Assembly (NCBI RefSeq): GCF_000423005.1
Contig: NZ_AUHD01000016.1
Coordinates: forward strand, 1-64,000
Direction of reading: 5' to 3'
Length of the DNA: 64,000 bases
From: Gelidibacter mesophilus DSM 14095
GTDB taxonomy: Bacteria; Bacteroidota; Bacteroidia; Flavobacteriales; Flavobacteriaceae
This document shows, piece after piece, positions 55,747-63,441 of this stretch. Under the pieces are notes generated by a model. It saw nothing but the letters and a program-made list of their open reading frames with translations. It ran no database searches and had not been told where the DNA came from. Position numbers and translations under genes: made by a program. How positions within the stretch are numbered: the first letter of the stretch is position 1; each line of letters starts with the position of its first letter.

Positions 55747-56996
55747 ACGTACTCATAAAATCTGCCACCATAGTAGACTCTAAAAGCGATTTTCACAACG
55801 AAACCTGCGATATTCTTATTGAAAAGGGAGTGATTACCCAAATCTCAAAACAAATCAAAAATCCGAATAACATCAAGGAAATTAACCTAGACAACCTACA
55901 TGTTTCCCAAGGCTGGTTTGATAGCAGCGTTAGTTTTGGAGAGCCTGGCTATGAAGAACGTGAAACCATTGAAAACGGTCTTAAAACGGCTGCACGATCA
56001 GGTTTTACAGATGTTGCCGTCAACTCAAATACGAATCCTGTAATTGATAGCTATGCCGATATTTCATTCTTAAAAAGTAAAGCATTGGGCAATGTGGTCA
56101 ATCTGCATCCTATTGGTGCCTTGACAAAAAATAGTGATGGCGAAGATTTAGCGGAATTATTCGATATGAAAAACGCCGGGGCTATTGCTTACTATGATTA
56201 CCAAAAACCCATCAGAAATCCAAATCTAATGAAATTGGCGCTTCAATATGCCAGTAATTTTGACGGATTGATCTATTCATTTCCACAGGAATCAAAGATT
56301 TCTGGACTTGGAGTTATGAATGAAAATGTAATGAGTACTTCTTTGGGATTAAAAGGCAACCCTGCGCTTGCCGAAGAACTACAGATCGTACGCGATTTGT
56401 TTTTATTGGAATATACGGGCGGAAAACTGCATATCCCGACTATTTCCTCAGCCAAATCAGTAGAATTGGTCAGAAATGCAAAAGCCAAAAAATTGAATGT
56501 GAGCTGCAGTGTAGCTATTCATAATTTAATTTTAACTGACGATGAATTAAAAACCTTCGATACACGTTTTAAAGTGACGCCACCATTAAGAACACAATCA
56601 GATTGCGATGCACTTATTGAAGGATTAAAAGATGGGACTATTGACATGGTGACCAGTGACCACAATCCTATCGATATTGAACATAAAAAAATAGAATTTG
56701 ATTATGCTAAGAACGGCAGCATAGGTTTGGAATCTGCGTTTGGCGCTTTGAACACGGTTTTTACCATAAAAAAAACCATTGACTTATTAACAAAAGGCAA
56801 GAAGCGCTTTGGAATGAAATCCACAATTATTAAAGAGGGCGAAAAAGCAAAGTTGACCTTGTTCAATCCAACTGAAAATTATGCTTTCACGAAGGAAATG
56901 ATTCTTTCTACCTCAAAAAACGCCATCTTTGAAGGGTATCAACTTAAAGGGAAAGTTTATGGCGTATTTTCAAATAACCAACTGGTATTAAAGTAG
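55743..56996 (+). CDS. Dihydroorotase-like protein lacking metal ligands
   Basis: 417 aa with the amidohydrolase fold of type I dihydroorotases (SNTNPVIDSYADISFL, LHPIGALTKN, TSDHNPIDIEHK). The metal site is missing: where active enzymes have D-x-H-x-H-x-R-E-P-G, this reads D60-S-S62-V-S64-F-G-E-P-G, and the LHI-x-H-x-S block reads LHIPTISS. It is therefore unlikely to hydrolyse dihydroorotate alone; it could be a non-catalytic partner like the PyrC-like subunit of some aspartate transcarbamoylase complexes. It is co-transcribed with the BatA-type gene and the next two genes. Confidence 0.85.
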   Translation: MNVLIKSATIVDSKSDFHNETCDILIEKGVITQISKQIKNPNNIKEINLDNLHVSQGWFDSSVSFGEPGYEERETIENGLKTAARSGFTDVAVNSNTNPVIDSYADISFLKSKALGNVVNLHPIGALTKNSDGEDLAELFDMKNAGAIAYYDYQKPIRNPNLMKLALQYASNFDGLIYSFPQESKISGLGVMNENVMSTSLGLKGNPALAEELQIVRDLFLLEYTGGKLHIPTISSAKSVELVRNAKAKKLNVSCSVAIHNLILTDDELKTFDTRFKVTPPLRTQSDCDALIEGLKDGTIDMVTSDHNPIDIEHKKIEFDYAKNGSIGLESAFGALNTVFTIKKTIDLLTKGKKRFGMKSTIIKEGEKAKLTLFNPTENYAFTKEMILSTSKNAIFEGYQLKGKVYGVFSNNQLVLK

Positions 56997-56997
56997 C

Positions 56998-57321
56998 ATG
57001 CAAAACTCTATTATAAAAGATGGCAAAACATTGGCCATTCTTTGTTACATCACATTTATTGGTCTGATTATAGCCATTATCATGAATTTGGAAAAGCGAA
57101 ATCCATTTGTACTATTCCACATTAGACAAATGATTGGTTTAATGATCATGCTCATTTTCTCAAATTTGGTAGAACAATATGTCAACAGTCTTTTGGGCAC
57201 TGCCTTTTGGATTATCACTTTTGCTTGCTGGGTATATGCAATTTATTTTGCCATAAAAGAAGAATCTAAACCTATCCCTGTTTTTGGCGAGAAATTCCAA
57301 GAATGGTTTAAAAATATATAA
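56998..57321 (+). CDS. Small DUF4870-like membrane protein
   Basis: 107 aa with three hydrophobic helices (TLAILCYITFIGLIIAII, IGLMIMLIFSNLV, TAFWIITFACWVYAIYFAI). The layout, with NPFVLFHIRQMIGLM in the middle and PIPVFGEKFQEWF at the end, matches a family I recall as DUF4870 or Tic20-like. Function unknown. It lies 1 base after the dihydroorotase-like gene. Confidence 0.75.
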   Translation: MQNSIIKDGKTLAILCYITFIGLIIAIIMNLEKRNPFVLFHIRQMIGLMIMLIFSNLVEQYVNSLLGTAFWIITFACWVYAIYFAIKEESKPIPVFGEKFQEWFKNI

Positions 57322-57328
57322 TTTACTT

Positions 57329-57985
57329 ATGTCTGCACTCTCCTTACACCACATCACAAGGCCTTCAACTTTAAAAGAAGGTGCACCTGTACTCATCATG
57401 TTCCATGGTTATGGCAGTGATGAAAATGATCTTTTTAGTTTTGCCTCTGAATTACCTGAAGAATTGTTTGTGATTTCGGCAAGAGCACCCTACCCTATGC
57501 AACCCTATGGAAATGCATGGTACGCGATTAATTTTGATGCTGAAATGAACAAATGGAATGACAACGAGCAAGCTTTGAAATCGCGCGATTTGATTGCAAA
57601 GTTTATTGATGAAGTTAAAGAAACCTATCCGATAAATAAGGACAGCGTGACGCTTTTAGGATTTAGTCAAGGTACTATTTTATGTTATGCTGTCGCCTTG
57701 ACCTATCCTGAGAAAGTAAATAACATTATCGCACTAAGTGGCTATATCAGTCCTGAAATGCTTCCGGACGATCTAGAAACCAAAGACTATGCTCGCTTAA
57801 GCTTTTATTGCTCTCACGGTAGTGTCGATCAGGTCATACCGGTGGAATGGGCACGAAAAGCGCCTCAGTTCTTGAATGGATTATCAATTAAAAACTCCTA
57901 TAGTGAATTCCCTACTGGTCATGGCGTTGCACCGCAAAATTTCTACGAATTGAGAACATGGTTAAACAAGAGACTGGAAAAGTAA
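57329..57985 (+). CDS. Alpha/beta-hydrolase, carboxylesterase/phospholipase type
   Basis: About 218 aa from the ATG at 57329; an upstream TTG would overlap the previous gene and is less likely. Features: VLIMFHGYGSDENDL (oxyanion hole), nucleophile in LLGFSQGTILCYAVAL (G-F-S-Q-G), Asp in HGSVDQVIPV and His in PTGHGVAPQNF. The family hydrolyses carboxyl or acyl-thioesters in the cytoplasm; the substrate is unknown. It ends the four-gene unit that begins with the BatA-type gene. Confidence 0.88.
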   Translation: MSALSLHHITRPSTLKEGAPVLIMFHGYGSDENDLFSFASELPEELFVISARAPYPMQPYGNAWYAINFDAEMNKWNDNEQALKSRDLIAKFIDEVKETYPINKDSVTLLGFSQGTILCYAVALTYPEKVNNIIALSGYISPEMLPDDLETKDYARLSFYCSHGSVDQVIPVEWARKAPQFLNGLSIKNSYSEFPTGHGVAPQNFYELRTWLNKRLEK

Positions 57986-58266
57986 GATGCTCAGCATTTC
58001 TTGCTGTACCTAAAAAACCAAGAAAAAAAAACTTGATTGCACGTAAAAACTTCTGTTTAAAATACAATTGTGGAATAATTCCCAACGGATCGGAAATCTA
58101 GAGTACTTCAATGCTAGACCGAAATTCAGCTTATTGAAATAGATTTGTAATGGTTAGTAAAAACACGTCAATTTTCGTGTATTCGCGGATAAAACATTCG
58201 TAAAAAGTAACCACCACAAAACTTTTTTAATTCTAAGTCTTTGTTATTGAATAAATTACAGCTTTA

Positions 58267-58488
58267 TCAGATGGAATCCTTCCCATTTTGCTTTATCTGA
58301 CGTTCACTTTTCAGCTCTAACAATTCCTTATTAAGTCGTACTATCGAATCCTTAAGCACTTGTTCTCTCTCGATATGCTTCGACATTTTTTCTTGATACG
58401 TCTCAAAGATGTTTTTTGAATTGACATATTGAAATACAATCAATAATAACGCAAAGACGAATATATACATGAAAATTTTTCCTTTCAT
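58267..58488 (-). CDS. Small single-span membrane protein with coiled coil
   Basis: 73 aa. One membrane helix (KIFMYIFVFALLLIVFQYV) is followed by about 45 residues of charged heptad-like text (EREQVLKDSIVRLNKELLEL) predicted to form a coiled coil. It overlaps the end of the MBL hydrolase gene by 4 bases on the same strand, so it is co-expressed with it. Function unknown. Confidence 0.6.
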   Translation of the reverse strand: MKGKIFMYIFVFALLLIVFQYVNSKNIFETYQEKMSKHIEREQVLKDSIVRLNKELLELKSERQIKQNGKDSI

Positions 58489-59255
58489 AAATTGTTTAAG
58501 TTGATTTCTAAATTATCATAAGCCAAAAAAACATTTTTAGGGAGCTTTTGTTCTACCTCATCATGAAATCCCATCATGTGACTAATGTGTGTTAGATAAG
58601 CGTGTTCTGGGTTAACTTTTTTAATTAAAGCGAGTGCTTCCTTAAGGTTGAAATGCGAAATATGCTCTGTTTCTCTTAAAGCATTAACCACTAAAATCTT
58701 GACTCCTTTCAATTTTTCGACCTCCGCATCGTCAATGGTTTTCATATCTGTCAAATAAGCAAAATCATCAAATCTGAATCCAAAAACCTGTAATTTATAA
58801 TGCCATCCATTGATGGGCACCACCTGCAAGTCGCCTAATGGGAATGGTTTATTTTCGATCCTAATAGGCTTCACGCCTGGCGCACCAGCATATTTATTTT
58901 CAGTTTCAAAAATATAATCAAAACGTCTTTTTAGTGCTTTTAAAACCCTTTTGTGAGCATAAATGGGGATGTCACCCTGTTTAAAATAAAATGGTCTAAT
59001 ATCATCCAGACCAGCGGTATGATCGGCGTGTTCATGAGTAAAAATAACACCATCGAGTTTATTGCATTTCACATTAAGCATCTGTTGTCTAAAATCAGGG
59101 CCACAATCCACAACATAAGTATAATTTTTCCATTCTATCAAGACAGAAACCCGAAGTCTCTTGTCTTTTGGATTGGTACTTAAACATACCGGATGAGTAC
59201 TTCCAATCACTGGAATTCCTTGGGATGTGCCTGTTCCTAAAAATGTAATTTTCAA
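58485..59255 (-). CDS. Metallo-beta-lactamase-fold hydrolase (PhnP-like)
   Basis: 256 aa. The metal motif H-x-H-x-D-H appears in VIFTHEHADHTAGLDDIRPF, with THISHMMG later supplying another ligand. The start FLGTGTSQGIPVIGS resembles PhnP-type phosphodiesterases and RNase Z relatives. Members hydrolyse cyclic or linear phosphodiesters; the substrate here is not known. It is co-transcribed with the small coiled-coil membrane protein. Confidence 0.87.
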   Translation of the reverse strand: MKITFLGTGTSQGIPVIGSTHPVCLSTNPKDKRLRVSVLIEWKNYTYVVDCGPDFRQQMLNVKCNKLDGVIFTHEHADHTAGLDDIRPFYFKQGDIPIYAHKRVLKALKRRFDYIFETENKYAGAPGVKPIRIENKPFPLGDLQVVPINGWHYKLQVFGFRFDDFAYLTDMKTIDDAEVEKLKGVKILVVNALRETEHISHFNLKEALALIKKVNPEHAYLTHISHMMGFHDEVEQKLPKNVFLAYDNLEINLNNL

Positions 59256-59312
59256 AGGTGTTCTGTTTAGAACAAAAGTAAGTTTATTTTTTCTTTTAAG
59301 TATGCAATTCGA

Positions 59313-59320
59313 TACCTTTG
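59313..59320 (+). promoter_or_regulatory. TAnnTTTG -7 box for the 59346 gene
   Basis: TACCTTTG lies 26 bases before the start codon and matches the Bacteroidota -7 consensus. Confidence 0.55.
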
Positions 59321-59345
59321 TCCATTACAAAACTGAATCTATAAC

Positions 59346-60800
59346 ATGGAGATTACCTTAAAGGGTGACAAAGAATTTGAAGAAATTCCGTCGTTAAAAA
59401 CCAAAGCGCTTCGTATTAATCTCAATGAGAATATATATGGAACCTTTGCTGAAATTGGTGCCGGCCAAGAAACTGTGCGTCACTTTTTTAGAGCTGGAGG
59501 TGGATCAGGCACCATTGCCAAGGCCATGTCCGCCTATGATAAAGATTTTAGTGACGCCATTTACGGTGTTGAAGATGATGGGCGTTATGTAACAGAAGCG
59601 CGCTTGCGCAAAATGTTGACCCATGAAATTAACTTGATTGAACATCGCATTTCAAGGGAAAAACATCCAAATAAAATGTTCTTTTCCTATGCGAACACGG
59701 TAACTACCATTGATTTTGCAAAAAAATACAAGGGTCATGGCTGGGTAGGCATCAAATATCAGATTGAGTCCGACGAAGCGGCCTATAACGAAATCATTCT
59801 TCATTTACGTTTTAGAGAGAATGACGCCCGATTGCAACAAGAAACCCTCGGAATATTAGGTACAAATCTCATATATGGTGCATATTACAAGTACAATGAA
59901 CCTAAAAAGTTATTGCGTTATTTATATGACCATCTGGATAAAGACCAAATAGAAATTGACACCATCAACTTTTCAGGTCCTGTTTTTGAGGATGTGGACA
60001 ACCGATTAATGAGTTTGCAGTTGGTCAAAAACAATATGACAGATGCGGTGATGTTTGCTCCTGATGGCAACAATGTGCTACCAGCAAGTATTCTCTATAA
60101 AAAGAATATTTTGGCATTACGTGGTAGTTTCAGACCTGTAACCAAGGTAAACATTGACATGTTTGAGAAATCTTATGACATGTTTGTCAAAGAAAATAAA
60201 GTAGACCCGAACAATACCCAAGTAGTTTTTGAGATTACGCTTTCCAACTTACGAGCAGAAGGCGAAATTGACGAACAAGATTTTATGGACCGAGCAAAAT
60301 TACTATGTTCTTTAGGCCATACGGTTTTGATTTCCAATTTTCAGGAATATTATAAATTGGTGGAGTATTTTTCTCAATATTCTAAAAACAGAATGGGCCT
60401 ATCCATGGGCGTCAATAACTTAGTTGATATTTTTGATGAGAAATATTACCGTCATTTAAGTGGCGGCATTTTGGAAGCTTTCGGAAAACTGTTCTTTAAG
60501 GATTTGCGCGTGTATCTGTATCCTATGGAAAATGAAGACGGCACCTTAACCGATAGTGAAAACCTAAAAGTGCATCCACGAATGAAGGAATTGTATAAAT
60601 TCTTTAAGTATAACGGAAAAGTGGTTGATATAACGGATTATGATCCTTCAATCCTGTCAATTTTCTCAAGATCCGTACTAAAATCCATTGCTAGCGGTGA
60701 AGAAGGCTGGGAAGGGCTATTGCCATCTGGTGTTGCAAAAATTATAAAGGAAAAAAGTCTCTTTGGCTATGAAGCAGAAGAGGTTTTTCGTAAATCCTAG
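59346..60800 (+). CDS. Large conserved protein of unknown function
   Basis: 484 aa, soluble, no signal or membrane segment. Distinct conserved-looking blocks include YGTFAEIGAGQETVRHFFRA, then YDKDFSDAIYGVEDDGRYV, THEINLIEHRISREKHPNK, and near the end GEEGWEGLLPSGVAKIIKEK. From memory, homologues are annotated as nicotinate-nucleotide adenylyltransferase or even TonB-dependent receptor, but I see no motif for either. Monocistronic, with its own promoter box and strong terminator. Confidence 0.7.
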   Translation: MEITLKGDKEFEEIPSLKTKALRINLNENIYGTFAEIGAGQETVRHFFRAGGGSGTIAKAMSAYDKDFSDAIYGVEDDGRYVTEARLRKMLTHEINLIEHRISREKHPNKMFFSYANTVTTIDFAKKYKGHGWVGIKYQIESDEAAYNEIILHLRFRENDARLQQETLGILGTNLIYGAYYKYNEPKKLLRYLYDHLDKDQIEIDTINFSGPVFEDVDNRLMSLQLVKNNMTDAVMFAPDGNNVLPASILYKKNILALRGSFRPVTKVNIDMFEKSYDMFVKENKVDPNNTQVVFEITLSNLRAEGEIDEQDFMDRAKLLCSLGHTVLISNFQEYYKLVEYFSQYSKNRMGLSMGVNNLVDIFDEKYYRHLSGGILEAFGKLFFKDLRVYLYPMENEDGTLTDSENLKVHPRMKELYKFFKYNGKVVDITDYDPSILSIFSRSVLKSIASGEEGWEGLLPSGVAKIIKEKSLFGYEAEEVFRKS

Positions 60801-60804
60801 AAAG

Positions 60805-60838
60805 AGACCTTAGTTTGAAATGCTAAGGTCTTTTTTTT
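60805..60838 (+). terminator. Intrinsic terminator after the 59346 gene
   Basis: agaccttag (60805-60813) pairs with ctaaggtct (60823-60831), followed by eight T residues. Confidence 0.9.
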
Positions 60839-60857
60839 GCAGATTTTTTACTTTAAT

Positions 60858-61310
60858 TTATTCTAAAATCTGTTCTGTATGGATTTTAGCTTTCACTTTG
60901 TCTATCACCTTTTCAATTACGCCATTCTCATCAATCACAAAAGTCACGCGATGAATGCCATCAAAGGTTTTACCCATAAATTTTTTTTCTCCCCACACGT
61001 CGAAGGCCTTAATGACCTCCTTGCCTTCATCTGCCAATAAAGGGTACGGGAAATCAAATTTATTTTTAAAGTTGGATTGTCTTTTTTGACTATCGGCGCT
61101 GACGCCCAATATTTCATAACCTTTATCCTTTAAGTCCGCATAGTTATCTCTGAGATTACAAGCTTCAGTGGTACATGTTGGCGTACTTGCTTTAGGATAA
61201 AAGAATATAACTAGTTTCTTTCCTTTATAATCTGATAAAGAAACCGTATTTCCTTGTTCATCCTTTGCTGAAAAATCTGGAGCTTTGTCTCCTGCTTTTA
61301 ATTTGGTCAT
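60858..61310 (-). CDS. bcp: Thioredoxin-dependent thiol peroxidase (Bcp-type peroxiredoxin)
   Basis: 150 aa from the ATG at 61310 (MTKLKAGDKAPDFSAKD); the longer reading adds 15 hydrophobic residues that overlap nth and is unlikely. The peroxidatic Cys46 sits in KASTPTCTTEACNLRD with the resolving Cys51, the usual Bcp arrangement. It reduces peroxides with thioredoxin. It is divergent from nth with only 37 bases between the start codons, so the promoters must overlap. Confidence 0.93.
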   Translation of the reverse strand: MTKLKAGDKAPDFSAKDEQGNTVSLSDYKGKKLVIFFYPKASTPTCTTEACNLRDNYADLKDKGYEILGVSADSQKRQSNFKNKFDFPYPLLADEGKEVIKAFDVWGEKKFMGKTFDGIHRVTFVIDENGVIEKVIDKVKAKIHTEQILE

Positions 61311-61347
61311 AACTATTATTAATTTGATATTTGTAAAAATACAACTA

Positions 61348-62004
61348 ATGACCAAACAAGAAAGGGTAGATTTTGTTATAAATACGTTAAACCAACTCTA
61401 TCCAAGCATTCCCATACCGTTAGATCACAAAGATCCTTATACGCTTTTAATTGCCGTTTTGTTATCTGCACAATGTACTGATGTGCGGGTCAATCAAATT
61501 ACGCCACTCTTATTCGCCAAAGCTGATAACCCGTTTGACATGATCAAACTTTCTATTGAAGAAATACGGGAAATTATCAGACCTTGTGGTTTATCGCCAA
61601 TGAAAAGTAAAGGTATTTACGGCTTGTCCCACATTTTGATAGATCAGCATGATGGTCAAGTGCCACAAACCTATGAAGCCTTGGAGGCATTGCCAGCCGT
61701 TGGCCATAAAACGGCAGCCGTAGTGATGTCTCAAGCTTTTGGATTTCCTGCTTTTCCTGTGGACACTCATATTCACCGCTTGATGTATCGTTGGAACCTG
61801 ACCAATGGAAAAAATGTTGTACAGACAGAAAAGGATGCCAAGCGACTTTTCCCTGAACAGATCTGGAACGATTTGCACCTACAAATGATATGGTATGGCC
61901 GAGAATATTCTCCTGCGCGAGGCTGGGATTTGGAAAAGGATATTATAACGAGAACTATTGGAAGAGCGAGTGTGTTGAAAGCGCATCCCCAATATCTGAA
62001 ATAG
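61348..62004 (+). CDS. nth: Endonuclease III-type DNA glycosylase without Fe-S cluster cysteines
   Basis: 218 aa from the ATG at 61348. Helix-hairpin-helix and catalytic residues are present: LLSAQCTDVRVNQITPLL, ALPAVGHKTAAVVM (Lys121) and FPVDTHIHRL (Asp139). The four C-terminal cysteines that bind a 4Fe-4S cluster in E. coli Nth are absent; the region reads YGREYSPARGWDLEKDIITR. It would excise oxidised pyrimidines. It is divergent from bcp, a pairing that fits oxidative-damage defence. Confidence 0.92.
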   Translation: MTKQERVDFVINTLNQLYPSIPIPLDHKDPYTLLIAVLLSAQCTDVRVNQITPLLFAKADNPFDMIKLSIEEIREIIRPCGLSPMKSKGIYGLSHILIDQHDGQVPQTYEALEALPAVGHKTAAVVMSQAFGFPAFPVDTHIHRLMYRWNLTNGKNVVQTEKDAKRLFPEQIWNDLHLQMIWYGREYSPARGWDLEKDIITRTIGRASVLKAHPQYLK

Positions 62005-62370
62005 AAAAGTTCCAAATTCCAATATCTCTAACCTGAAACTGATAAGTACATGACAAAAACAGCAGTTTTAATGGCTTCTGACAACTCTATGTCTTATACA
62101 TGTCAATTAATTCGCGCCGACTCCTGTAGATTTGCTGGACCGCACTTATTAACCCGCTATAAATGCTTTATGGCTCTGACTTCAAGTGTGAAAACTTCAG
62201 AAGGCTACATATTCTATTGAGGTTAGATAATCTTGATATTCACCAAATTGAAACTCGTGAAATGGTACTATGGTTTTCAAGAAATAAGAACATAACAATC
62301 TTGATTGAGCATTTTTAATATGAGATGAGCTATGCTGAAACTCAAGGATTCACGCTTTCGCAAGAATAAA
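62005..62370. other. Intergenic region without a convincing gene
   Basis: About 366 bases. A 56-codon frame on the plus strand (62050-62220) is open but has no family, no ribosome binding site and biased composition, so it is not called. A half-palindrome cacgctttcgc near 62351-62361 resembles one arm of flavobacterial CGCTTTCGCGAAAGCG repeats. Confidence 0.3.
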
Positions 62371-62403
62371 AAAAGTCCCGAAGAGCTAATTCTCGGGACT
62401 TTT
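62371..62403 (-). terminator. Intrinsic terminator of the sigma factor/small protein unit
   Basis: aaaagtcccga (62371-62381) pairs with tcgggactttt (62393-62403). On the minus strand the stem is followed by eight T residues, 7 bases after the stop codon of the 62410 gene. Confidence 0.9.
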
Positions 62404-62409
62404 GCAATC

Positions 62410-62574
62410 TTAGTTTAGAAGTGCTTCAAACTTCCATTTATTACAATGTATAACACTTAAAGCCTTAGAATAATTCAAAAGAAAATTTACCGTCTCTTCT
62501 TTTGGATTTAGGTTCTCATTTTTTGGGGAAATGTTGTCGCCTTTTTGAGAGCATTGAGAGTAAAGTTTTGCCAT
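62410..62574 (-). CDS. Small protein, 54 aa, encoded after the sigma factor
   Basis: Read from the DNA: ATG at 62574, TAA at 62410. The sequence begins MAKLYSQCSQKGDNISP and ends ALSVIHCNKWKFEALLN. Soluble, slightly basic, no recognisable domain. It follows the sigma factor gene by 61 bases on the same strand and is closed by a strong terminator, so it is very likely a real gene of the same transcript. I recall similar tiny proteins near flavobacterial sigma factor genes. Confidence 0.65.
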   Translation of the reverse strand: MAKLYSQCSQKGDNISPKNENLNPKEETVNFLLNYSKALSVIHCNKWKFEALLN

Positions 62575-62635
62575 TATTTAGGAGTATTTGTTAGACTATA
62601 CACCTATTAACGCAACAAATTCTTATTTAGTATCA

Positions 62636-63220
62636 TTAATTGGTCAAAATTATGTTTTTTTGATCAATGACCTTTCTCAGATTGATTAATGCATAGCGCA
62701 TCCTACCCAATGCCGTATTAATGCTGACGCCTGTTTTTTCAGAAATTTCCTTAAAACTCATATCATTATACATACGCATGACCAACACATCTTTCTGATC
62801 GTCTGGCAGTTCTTCAATCAAGCGTCTCAAATCCGATTCGATTTGTTCTTTAATCATTCCTTTTTCAGCATCTAAGGACGAATCGCTAAGAACTGAAAAA
62901 ATACTGAATTCTCCTGTATTGTCAAATTTGGGCATTCGGTTATTCTTTCTAAAGTGATCAATAACCAAATTATGGGAAATACGCATGACCCAAGGTAAAA
63001 ACTTACCTTCTTCATTATATTTTCCTAATCTAAGCGTGCGGATCACCTTTATAAAAGTATCCTGAAAAATATCTTCAGTGAGATCTCTATCATAAACTTT
63101 AGAATAGATAAATCCGTAAATTTTTTGCTTGTGTCTGGTAATCAATACAGAAAGAGCACTTTCGTCTCCTTTAAGGTAATTGCTCACTAAAACAGCGTCC
63201 GTGATAAGTTCGTATTTCAT
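62636..63220 (-). CDS. ECF-type RNA polymerase sigma factor
   Basis: 194 aa from the ATG at 63220 (MKYELITDAVLVSNYLKGDE); a longer reading adds 55 implausible residues. Region 2 shows IYGFIYSKVYDRDLTEDIFQ and DTFIKVIRTLRLGKYNEEG with FLPWVMRISHNLVIDHFRK; region 4 shows ELPDDQKDVLVMRMYNDMS and FKEISEKTGVSINTALGRMR (helix-turn-helix). It directs RNA polymerase to a special promoter set. No anti-sigma gene is adjacent; a 54-aa protein follows instead. Confidence 0.92.
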   Translation of the reverse strand: MKYELITDAVLVSNYLKGDESALSVLITRHKQKIYGFIYSKVYDRDLTEDIFQDTFIKVIRTLRLGKYNEEGKFLPWVMRISHNLVIDHFRKNNRMPKFDNTGEFSIFSVLSDSSLDAEKGMIKEQIESDLRRLIEELPDDQKDVLVMRMYNDMSFKEISEKTGVSINTALGRMRYALINLRKVIDQKNIILTN

Positions 63221-63416
63221 AATTATTACTTTAATGGCTTGGAATACTTCCTCGCTTGGGGTTAATCTTGATAAAGTAATATTAGAATATAGGCAACTCT
63301 GTTTTAGATATTTGTGGTCAAATATAACAACAATCATTCCTATAATGCAAAAATTAGTCTTAAACTTTAACATTTTATTGCACAATAACTTTTTTCAAGG
63401 ACTGAACTAGATGTAG

Positions 63417-63424
63417 TATCTTTG
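63417..63424 (+). promoter_or_regulatory. TAnnTTTG -7 box for uvrA
   Basis: TATCTTTG lies 18 bases before the first uvrA start codon and matches the Bacteroidota -7 consensus. Confidence 0.55.
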
Positions 63425-63441
63425 CATTCTTATATGTGAAA

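Noticed and set aside
62050-62220. 56-codon open frame between nth and the sigma factor unit
   Set aside because: No family, no supporting promoter or ribosome binding site, and scattered Cys/Arg composition; the surrounding DNA looks noncoding.
62347-62366. Complete CGCTTTCGCGAAAGCG palindrome typical of some flavobacteria
   Set aside because: Only one arm (cacgctttcgc) is present; the second arm does not follow.
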